Shown here piece by piece: positions 56,825 to 64,000 of a DNA stretch of 64,000 bases (position 1 is the first letter of the stretch; every line of letters begins with the position of its first letter). The stretch covers positions 11,673,426 through 11,737,425 of the forward strand of contig NC_090130.1 in NCBI RefSeq assembly GCF_040581485.1. Reading direction: 5' to 3'. A program made the translations under genes and the position numbers. The notes under the pieces are model-generated. The model was not told the DNA's origin. It ran no database searches and saw only the letters and a program-made list of their open reading frames with translations. Source of the DNA: Linepithema humile (taxonomy: Eukaryota > Arthropoda > Insecta > Hymenoptera > Formicidae).

Positions 56825-57947
56825 AAAAATAACTAGATACAGATGCAATTATTTTAAAAAGTATACTTAAGAAAAATTAACTAGATAGATATAAACACAA
56901 ATATCATTTTTAAATTTAAATAACTAGATATAGAAACAAAAGTAACTAGATACAGATGCAATTATTTTAAAATGTATACTTAAAAAAAAATTAACTAATT
57001 GTAGATATGAATATAATTTTTAAATAAATAACTAAATAAAGATGCAAAAATAACTAAATACAATCTTATCGATGCTTATTGGTTAAAAAGCTGTAAGCGC
57101 AATAAGCGCAATAAATTAATCCTTTTTCGTAATATATATACATACAAGTTTTTCTGAAAGGTTTTTTTATTTAAATTTGGCGTCATTTTCTGATGATATC
57201 TTTTATAGGCAGAATATATAGCGAATTTTTATTTGGTATATACAACTTTTTTTAAAATATATACATACAAGTTTTTTTGAAAGGTTTTTTATTTAAACTT
57301 GGCGTCATTTTCTGATATCACCTCTTTTATAGGCAGAATATATAGCGAATTTTTATTTGGTATATACAACTTTTTTTAAAATATATACATACAAGTTTTT
57401 TTGAAAGTTTTTTATTTAAACTTGGCGTCATTTTCTGATATCACCTCTTTTATAGGCAGAATATATAGCAAATTTTTATTTGGTTATATATACAACAACT
57501 TTTTTTGATTTGGTTATATATACAACTTTTTTTGAAAGGTTTGTTATTTATTAATATATATACATTTTTTTGTGGAAGATAAATTTTTTGGAAGGTTTAT
57601 ATATACAACAACTTTTTTTGGGAGGTTTGCGTGTATACAACAACTTTTTTTTGGTATACAATAACTTTTTTTGGAAGGTTTGCGTGTATACAACAACTTT
57701 TTTTGGGAAGATTTGCGTGCACTTGGCGCCTTTTCTTTACCTTTTTTTAAAAAGGTAATTTGTTGAAACTTTTTTGTAAGGTAAAATACACAACAACTTT
57801 TTTGTAAGGTTTGCGTGTTTATATATACAACAACTTTTTTTGGGTTTATATATACAACAACTTTTTTTGGAAGGTTTGCGTGTATACAACAATTGGAAGG
57901 TTTGCGTGTACTTGGCGCCTTTTTTTTACCTTTTTTAGTATATACAG
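56825..57947. repeat. Right arm of Helitron 1's giant inverted repeat
   Basis: Reverse complement of 39930-41275, with the same tandem sub-repeats in mirror order, ending GTACTTGGCGCCTTTTTTTT. It lies 15 kb from its partner because Helitron 2 landed in this arm. Confidence 0.85.
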
Positions 57948-58217
57948 CACGTTTTTTTAATAATAAACAATTTTTATTAATTTGGATATTTATTTACCCA
58001 ATTTTTGAACAATTAGCTTATCTAAATTTCCTGTGTTGGAATTTAGATATTAAACTGATAGAAAAAGTTATTACATCTTCAAATTGAAGACTTCAATATA
58101 ATTACCCGTCTTTTGCAAGTTTTATATATAGTTCTCATGATTAAAACTTAAATACGAGATAGATAGCGCATAATGCGTCACATAGCGGCAAGCGAACGAA
58201 CTAATGACGATTCTATA
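57948..58217. other. Unassigned spacer
   Basis: AT-rich; no gene or repeat identified. Confidence 0.25.
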
Positions 58218-58219
58218 TA

Positions 58220-59320
58220 CAGGGTGTCCCGTAAAGACCGTAACAACGCTTAGGGGTATATTTCTGAGATAATTCTGAGCAAAAAATCTTAATACTAAAA
58301 TACTCAGGGTGTAATGGTTTTTGAATTAGAAGCATTTAAAGTTAGCGAATAAGATAGCCTGAAATTTGCGCGCTCAGGTGTGTACAACGTAATGATAAAA
58401 GCGAAATTGACTATCGCTCCCTTGTTGTCAGTATTAATATTTGGAAAATAAATTTGCTAATACATATTAACATAAATATTGTTTATGCAATTAAGATTTT
58501 GTTGAAAATATTATAAAGAAAAAAATATTATGATACACAAAACGCAAGCTGTCAAAAATTACATTTCTTTGACATTTCTTTTTATCTTACAGATATTTGT
58601 ACAGAATATTGTGATATGTTACTCATTATTTGTACAGAATATTGTGATATGTTACTCATTTATGGTAAAATGAAGAAGAAGTGCTATGTAATGTAGAAGA
58701 ACATCCTACAATGAGTATTCGTGAAATTAGTCGTCAAGTTGGAATGTCAAAAATAATGGTTCATAAAATATTAAAAAACAATAAAATGCATGCATTTTAT
58801 TACTCAAAGGTACAACATTTATTACCTCAAAATTATGCGCAAAAAGTCTTTACATATTCAATATTATTTAATTATTTTTAACTGTTATTAAAATAAAATA
58901 TTGTGAAACTATTTCAATTATTTAATAATTTTATTGTACAAATATCTGTAAGATAAAAAGAAATGTCAAAGAAATGTAATTTTTGACAGCTTGCGTTTTG
59001 TGTATCATAATATTTTTTTCTTTATAATATTTTCAACAAAATCTTAATTGCGTAAACAATATTTATGTTAATATGTATTGACAAATTTATTTTCCAAATA
59101 TTAATACTGACAACAGGGGAGCGATAGTCAATTTCGTTTTTATCACTGTACGTTGTATACACCTGAGCGCGCAAATTTCAGGCTATCTTATTCGCTAACT
59201 TTAAGTGCTTCTAATTCAAAAACCATTACACCCTGAGTATTTTGGTATTAAGATTTTTTGCTCAGAATTATCTCAGAAATATACCCCTAAGCGTTGTTAC
59301 GGTCTTTACAGGACACCCTG
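58220..59320 (+). mobile_element. Tc1/mariner deletion derivative with ~380 bp inverted repeats
   Basis: Ends CAGGGTGTCCCGTAAAGACC and GGTCTTTACAGGACACCCTG, flanked by TA on both sides. Arms 58220-58605 and 58938-59320 are near-perfect reverse complements. The interior holds only a short piece of transposase. The inverted repeats are far longer than in a typical mariner. Confidence 0.9.
58672..58865 (+). pseudogene. Mariner transposase fragment, second helix-turn-helix
   Basis: EEHPTMSIREISRQVGMSK then MVHKILKNNKMHAFYYSKVQ and LLPQNYAQKV are the second DNA-binding helix-turn-helix and linker of a mariner-type transposase. The catalytic domain is deleted; it runs directly into the right terminal repeat. 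Confidence 0.8.
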
Positions 59321-59325
59321 TATAT

Positions 59326-59550
59326 CCATACGATATCTTATGTACATCCATAAATGTACCTACATCAGCGTATATCGTATGTATGTACGTTACATGTATA
59401 TACATGGAATGTACACGAGGTATATTCTATGTATATACAGGCAGCGATCTCGTTCGAATATACATTGTATGTATATCCATACGATATCCTATGTATATCT
59501 ATAAATGTATCTACCTCAGTGTATATCGTATGTATATACGTTTGATGTAT
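59326..59550. repeat. Two direct copies of a ~70 bp TA/TGTA-rich block
   Basis: CCATACGATATCTTATGTA at 59326 recurs as CCATACGATATCCTATGTA at 59478, each followed by a CAGTGTATATCGTATGTA-type segment. Confidence 0.6.
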
Positions 59551-59554
59551 CTCT

Positions 59555-59702
59555 ATTTATAGAGAATTTAGTGATTGCTTTTCGGAAACAAGTCGCAAAA
59601 TTTTACGATTGTCCGATACACGGTGGCTTTCTCACCATTCATGTATTGAAAGAATTCTTGAGTCTTGGGATTCTCTCAAGCTTTTTCTTATTGATATAAT
59701 GT
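59555..59702 (+). pseudogene. hAT transposase fragment
   Basis: The plus frame reads SETSRKILRLSDTRWLSHHS and then CIERILESWDSLKLFLIDIM. LSDTRW followed by the ILE-W-L helix is a conserved block before the C-terminal half of hAT transposases. It is cut on the right by the gypsy LTR. Confidence 0.75.
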
Positions 59703-60844
59703 TGTAACGGTGCGTATTTTTTCGCCTCACGGGCGGTGCGTAACGATGCGGAATTTCGACGGTGCGTAGGTAGCAAAGCGGATTTTTACGATGCGGAATT
59801 ACGACGGTGCGTAGTTAGCAAAGCGGATTCTTACGACGCGGAATAACTCGCCGGTTTGCCAGAATTTGTTCGTGTGATTTTTCGGGAGACTCTAAATTAA
59901 CAAAAACAAATTAAAGTAACAAAATAAATATTTATTCAAGAGAGCATTTGGATCAATGATATAATTATAAAAGAAAGGTATAAACATTTAACAATGAGTA
60001 CATAAGTAATTCCTTATCGGTTAGACGATTTAATGTTTCAACGGTATAAATGGGTATAATTCTAACTGTGAACGAATGAACAACTATCGGAATTAATCGG
60101 ATAATAAATAAACTGCGTAAATCGTTGGTGCGCCTTTGGTTGAATAATAAACAACTTAAATTATTTAATTTTAAACTAATCGTCGGTCGGTTCGTACAGT
60201 ACGGAGTCAAAATATTAAAAAATAAGCGATACCGCGTATATCCGAGCCCTGCTGAGTCGTCGACGGTTGCCGGTGCGCTGTGTCCGAAAACAGAGAGAGT
60301 CTTCTCTTGTGCGAGGGATATAGGAAGTCGAACACCGGGAACACCCGACCGAGGCAGAGAACGCCCTGCCCCTAGGACGACGGGAAGTCGGAAGTCGAAC
60401 GCCGGGAACACCCGACCGAGGCAGAAAACGCCCTGCCCCTAGAACGACGGAAAGTCGGAAGTCGAACGCCGGGAACACCCGATCGAGGCAGAGAACGCCC
60501 TGCCCCTAGAACGACGAGGTATAGGAAGTCGAACGCCGGGAACACCCGACCGAAGCAGAGAACGCCCTGCTCCTAGAACGACTATCGAGATGGGAGCGAG
60601 TACGACCGGAGCTTCAGAGTGCGCCCTGAGGCTTGTCCGAGTCGTACTAGGGGGAATGGTATCGGTCTGCTCCGCGAGCCGGCTTTTATACCGGTCGCGC
60701 TACCCCCACTTGGGGTGCTACCCTACCCGGCAGCTACCCCTTCTCGAGCTACTACCCTCGAGTTGGGGGATCGAAATGCGGCCCGTAACGGGGGGTGTAC
60801 ACGTGAAGCCCGTGTGGCGCTTAGTAACAGCGCGTGCTGTTACA
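59703..60844 (-). mobile_element. 3' LTR of the gypsy element
   Basis: On the minus strand it begins TGTAACAGCACGCGCTGTTAC and ends CGCACCGTTACA, giving matching ends TGTAAC/GTTACA. A TATAAAAGCC context lies near 60685. A purine tract abuts its start, as expected for a 3' LTR. Four ~65 bp tandem units fill 60310-60580. Confidence 0.8.
60310..60580. repeat. Four ~65 bp tandem units inside the LTR
   Basis: Each unit contains GGAAGTCGAACGCCGGGAAC and GAGAACGCCCTGCCCCTAGA with few changes. Confidence 0.85.
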
Positions 60845-60875
60845 CTACTTCCCCCCCCCCCGAGAAAGAAAATAA
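60845..60875 (-). other. Polypurine tract
   Basis: On the minus strand, a GAAAG...GGGGGGGGGGGAAGTAG run directly precedes the LTR start TGTAAC. This is the priming site for plus-strand DNA synthesis in LTR elements. Confidence 0.7.
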
Positions 60876-61325
60876 ACATATCTTTCTGATGCGAAAAGTA
60901 AACATAGTATTTCGGTACGTTTGTTGATTAAAATAAAAACTTATTACGCGGTTTATGACGCGTTAATCTTAAAATTACTGGAACGGTGTGAAAATTAACA
61001 AATCTTATTCTAGGCGGAACGGCGCGGTAATTAATTCTTGAACGATAAACAATCTATAAAATCTAATGAACACTTAGAACAAATAATTAACGCTAAGAAT
61101 TATACGCAGAATACTCTAAAAACTTTGAACGATAAAGACAACAAGTAAAACGCTAAGAGTTTTAGACGCTAATGAGCGCGATACGCAAGAACAAAAAACG
61201 TTTATTAATTGGTAATATTTTTAGTCGGTAACGGACGCGATTTTTTTTTTTTTTTTTGTTTTTAAACGCTAGAACAAAAATGTTTAGAACATTGAACGGT
61301 AATGAACGCGAATATAGCAATAAAA
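60876..61325. other. Non-coding stretch between accessory ORF and LTR
   Basis: Moderately AT-rich with a T run at 61241-61258; no frame or motif recognised. Confidence 0.35.
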
Positions 61326-62141
61326 TTACTCCTCTGTTGCTCTCGCGGCGGTCTCTTCCAGTCGGCGCGTGGACCGGAGCTGACCGGCGTGATCGAACCG
61401 GATCAGCCACCGGCCCGTTGGCGTAGAGGCCCGGTATTTATGGGAGTAATAAGCGGCGTGATATGGGACGCTCACCTTTGATCCGTCGTCGAGACGTACC
61501 CGGACCGGTAGCGGTGGTGCCGAATTCCCGGTAGGAGCGACGGCGGCGGCTGTGCTTGGCACCGTCGACGGCCTCCTTGCCACGGTCTCCGTCCGGGCGG
61601 TAGTGCTTGTCGGCGGTGTCTGACGCTCGGTGTGAGTGGCAACAATGGTTGTTCCTGCCATCGTCGGCGGCCTCCTTGCCACGGTTTCCGTCCGGGCGGT
61701 TGTGCTTGTCGGTGGCCTGGTGGTGGCATGGGCTCGCCTAGCGGTGGCGGTTAGGAACTCGGGTGGCCTGGTGACGACGGCCTTTGCCTCCATTGCCCGT
61801 TGCAGAATTTCCCGGCGCAGCGACGGTGTTTTTGCCGGGATCTTCGTCGGCGGTATGGCACTCGGACCAGGCCGACGGCGCTGAGAGACCGTGCAGGCGT
61901 TTATTCGCCGTTTTGGCTTGATTGGCGGTGGCGTTGTAAGCCAGACGGCCTTACGGCGATGGTCTGCGTCTGACCGCTGGATCGTTGTTCCCGGTTTTGG
62001 AAGCCGCTTCCAATTTGCGGCTTCCGTTTCCTCCTCCTCCGAGCTGTCAGAGAATTCTCCGAAGAATTCTGTAACCTTTTCTTTGTAATTGTCCATAACG
62101 ACTTCGAATAATTTTGATACCTTGTTTTTATAGGTTGACAT
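61326..62141 (-). CDS. Accessory ORF downstream of pol in the gypsy element
   Basis: Predicted 271 residues from the ATG at 62139-62141 (MSTYKNKVSKLFEVVMDNYK); the frame is open 36 codons further upstream. The N-terminus is mixed-charge with an acidic patch (SDSSEEEETEAANW). The middle is Pro/Thr/Ala/Arg-rich and low complexity with an internally duplicated block containing TSTTARTETVARRP. The C-terminus has a compact segment (RVRLDDGSKVSVPYHAAYYS, then GRWLIRFDHAGQLRS) that looks folded. No signal peptide or membrane segment, so it does not look like an envelope. It sits about 320 bp after the integrase stop, same strand, before the polypurine tract. I do not recognise the family. Confidence 0.6.
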   Translation of the reverse strand: MSTYKNKVSKLFEVVMDNYKEKVTEFFGEFSDSSEEEETEAANWKRLPKPGTTIQRSDADHRRKAVWLTTPPPIKPKRRINACTVSQRRRPGPSAIPPTKIPAKTPSLRREILQRAMEAKAVVTRPPEFLTATARRAHATTRPPTSTTARTETVARRPPTMAGTTIVATHTERQTPPTSTTARTETVARRPSTVPSTAAAVAPTGNSAPPLPVRVRLDDGSKVSVPYHAAYYSHKYRASTPTGRWLIRFDHAGQLRSTRRLEETAARATEE

Positions 62142-62460
62142 ATTTTTGAGTGCGTATTTCTGCGCTGTAACGCGAAGGTTCGAATTAAAAATTCTGTGTG
62201 ACGTCGCGCTATTTATACTAAAGTTCGCGGGTACCGCGAGGGGGCGCACTCGGGGGGGTAGTTACCGCGCCGAGTACGCCGCGTAGCAACGGGTTGTTTA
62301 CAACGACGTAGGATCTCGGGGACCTGAAAATCCACGGGTGTCGCCTCAGGGGGGCCTTTTTTTATAAGGTAAAAAATTTTATTTTTAATATATTTTTTTT
62401 CCAAATACAGCTGTGTGAGCTCTGGGGGGCCGCGGTACAGTGGCGTCGGTTTTTTAGATT
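62142..62460 (-). other. Spacer between integrase and accessory ORF
   Basis: GC-rich near 62215-62340, then an AT run. The overlapping 108-codon frame at 62213-62539 is an alternative frame of the integrase end and is not supported. Confidence 0.4.
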
Positions 62461-63861
62461 TTACTCGATTATTTCTTCGCCTGTTTCTATTTCTTTCGGT
62501 GCTCGTTTTAGGTCCTGGACGTGTACTTGTCGGTACCATCTGCCTTCAGAGTCTCGCAGGTCGACAATTACCGGTGAAATAATCTTTCGGATTTCGAGCG
62601 GCCCAATATATTTAGGAGCTAATTTAGCATTGAATGTTTCGGCTTTGTCGGATAGTGATCGTTCACGTTTCCACACGTGTTCTCCTATTTTCGGCCGCCA
62701 ATTTCGTCGTCTTAAATTATAATGACGCTCTTGTCTTTGAAAGGAGCGTGCTAGTTGTATTTTAACTAGTTCGAAAGCGTCTTCTAGTTGACGGCGACTA
62801 TTTTCAGGATTTCTTATGTTGCATCTATTACTCCGGTCTTCTGGATGCGGTCGAGATAATTCTCGGCCGTGATTGAGATAAGCCGGTGTGAAGCCGGTGG
62901 CTTCGTGTTTCGCGGTATTCATTGCAAATTGCAATGCTGGTATTCGCTCATCCCAATTTCGGTGATCCCGTCCAACGTATTGAGCAATCATTGTCTTAGC
63001 GGTTCGGTTTGCTCGTTCGACGGGGTTACAATGCGGTGCGTAGACTGGAGTCGTACGGTGCTCGATGCCGAAATCTTTCAAAAGATCTTGGAATTGGCGG
63101 GACGCAAATTGAGTTCCATTATCGGAGATAATTTGTTCAGGACAGCCATGTCGGTATATTAAACGGTTTGTGACCTCACAGGCAAGATTCGTCGCGGTAG
63201 CTCGGCGTAATGGAACCATTTCAATCCATTTGCTGAATCTATCTAGCATGGTTAATAGCCATGTGTGACCTTGCTTGGAACGCGGTAAAGGGCCTATCAA
63301 ATCGACGGAAGCTTGTTGCCAGGGTGCGATTACTGGAGCGGTGTGTAAATTTTCGGCTGGTTTTTCCTGTGGTGTTTTAAATGCCAAACAATTCTTGCAG
63401 CAGCGTACATATTTTGTGATCTCCCGGAACATACCCGGCCAGTAGTAAATTTGCGCAATTCGGGCTATAGTCTTGGCGATGCCAAGGTGTCCTACCGTAG
63501 GATCGTCATGAAGACGTGTTAGAACGGACAGGCGCTGATTCTTCGGTACACACTTCTTCCATTGCTCGGTACTTGGCGTTTCATGGAAGTTTAAATCGTG
63601 TATTATGTGCCGAAATAATTGCCCGTTTATTACTTTGTAGTCTGGTAGTTCTTCCGGTTTATTCTTTACTGCTGCCTTGATTCTATCGTACCATCGGCAG
63701 GCGGTGGATCGACTGACAGCATTTATTATTGGTTCTCTGGAAAGAGCATCGGCAACGCGATTTAGTGCGCCTTTACGATATTGAACATCGTAATTGTATT
63801 GCTGCAATTTAAAAGTCCATCTGCCAAGTCGTCCAGTAGGAGATTCTAAACGTTGTACCAT
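62461..63861 (-). CDS. pol: Ty3/gypsy pol: RNase H end and integrase
   Basis: A 466-residue frame. It begins within the RNase H C-terminus (RLGRWTFKLQQYNYDVQYRK, then NRVADALSREP). The integrase HHCC zinc domain follows (VGHLGIAKT... with CCKNC), then the DDE core VDLIGPL, SDNGTQF and NPVERANRTAK, and a GPY/F-type C-terminal module (KLAPKYIGPLEIRKI) before the stop at 62461. Integrase inserts the retrotransposon cDNA into the genome. All three acidic residues are present. The ATG at 63861 is not a real start; RNase H coding continues upstream in another register. Confidence 0.92.
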   Translation of the reverse strand: MVQRLESPTGRLGRWTFKLQQYNYDVQYRKGALNRVADALSREPIINAVSRSTACRWYDRIKAAVKNKPEELPDYKVINGQLFRHIIHDLNFHETPSTEQWKKCVPKNQRLSVLTRLHDDPTVGHLGIAKTIARIAQIYYWPGMFREITKYVRCCKNCLAFKTPQEKPAENLHTAPVIAPWQQASVDLIGPLPRSKQGHTWLLTMLDRFSKWIEMVPLRRATATNLACEVTNRLIYRHGCPEQIISDNGTQFASRQFQDLLKDFGIEHRTTPVYAPHCNPVERANRTAKTMIAQYVGRDHRNWDERIPALQFAMNTAKHEATGFTPAYLNHGRELSRPHPEDRSNRCNIRNPENSRRQLEDAFELVKIQLARSFQRQERHYNLRRRNWRPKIGEHVWKRERSLSDKAETFNAKLAPKYIGPLEIRKIISPVIVDLRDSEGRWYRQVHVQDLKRAPKEIETGEEIIE

Positions 63862-64000
63862 CGTAATGATTGATGGTCAGTCAATACGGTAAAGTGATAC
63901 CCTTTGAGGTAATCACGCATTTTGCGAATTCCCCATATGACAGCAAGGCATTCCAGCTCGGTAGCGCCGTAATTCTTTTCTGCCTGATTAAGTGTTCGGC
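63862..64000 (-). pseudogene. pol: RNase H part of gypsy pol, frameshifted, runs off the edge
   Basis: The minus frame reads AEKNYGATELECLAVIWGIR and FTVLTDHQSLRW, the RNase H core with its catalytic Asp. Directly after DHQSLRW one base is missing relative to the expected WLQRLESP, shifting into the frame of the integrase ORF. The rest of pol lies beyond the window. Confidence 0.85.

Noticed and set aside
60125..60478. Overlapping frames on both strands in the LTR tandem repeats
   Set aside because: Follow the ~65 bp GC-rich tandem units of the 3' LTR and have no domain signature.

Overview
The window reads as repeat-dense insect nuclear DNA, most likely from a hymenopteran such as an ant. 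That assignment is inferred from short TTAGG-type runs, the AT-rich spacers and the mix of element families; no host gene proves it. I see no gene that I would call an ordinary host gene. Almost everything recognisable is a transposable element, and many are nested inside one another. Nearly all coding regions are broken. The exceptions are one long Helitron open frame (34401-39446), one integrase frame (62461-63861) and one accessory frame (61326-62141).

Layout, 1-31.6 kb. At 1-1143 lies the RNase H and tyrosine recombinase end of a DIRS-like retroelement. Two copies of a tiny MITE follow, then a hAT/ZMYM1-like transposase (2133-3276) cut by the arm of a family with ~700 bp terminal inverted repeats (here called LTIR), then a broken unrecognised DDE-like transposase (4223-5694). 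Next come a solo LTR with an array of covarying hairpins (6221-7549), a second LTR-like block (about 7960-8985), a foldback repeat (9590-10640) and a tandem array of stem-loops (10665-11215). A complete LTIR element (13285-15776) interrupts what is left of a Helitron tail. Between 17.5 and 28.5 kb is a Russian-doll nest. Two Tc1/mariner DD41D-like copies lie in opposite orientation. Between them is a solo LTR (18662-22820) that carries a 3.2 kb hAT-type perfect foldback (18842-22064, 8 bp target duplication). The right-hand mariner copy is split by another solo LTR (22939-27056), which is itself split by a nearly complete hAT element (22960-26128, 8 bp duplication).

Layout, 31.6-58 kb. A 5' LTR and gag-protease fragment with a SAP domain (32289-34346) abuts a Helitron whose single frame encodes RepHel fused to a C-terminal USP-type deubiquitinase with its catalytic residues in place. 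Its 3' side is a giant inverted repeat (arms 39930-41395 and 56825-57947). The right arm is interrupted by a second, inactive Helitron on the minus strand (about 41950-56823). That one carries a different protease domain, resembling the herpesvirus M48/C76-type deubiquitinase fold, at its N-terminal side. Its own helicase motif VI is interrupted by a complete LTIR element (43970-47558) carrying a DDE_1/pogo-like transposase. Its 5' part holds a 26 bp minisatellite, itself split by a Harbinger-like element with a MADF exon.

Layout, 58-64 kb. A Tc1/mariner deletion derivative with ~380 bp inverted repeats (58220-59320), a hAT fragment, and the 3' portion of a Ty3/gypsy element on the minus strand (3' LTR, accessory ORF, integrase, RNase H) running off the right edge.

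How the parts relate: insertion order can be read directly, because target duplications and restored reading frames show which element landed in which. The most unusual biology is in the two Helitrons. Each is fused to a different cysteine-protease domain, and each has a kilobase-scale palindrome on its 3' side.
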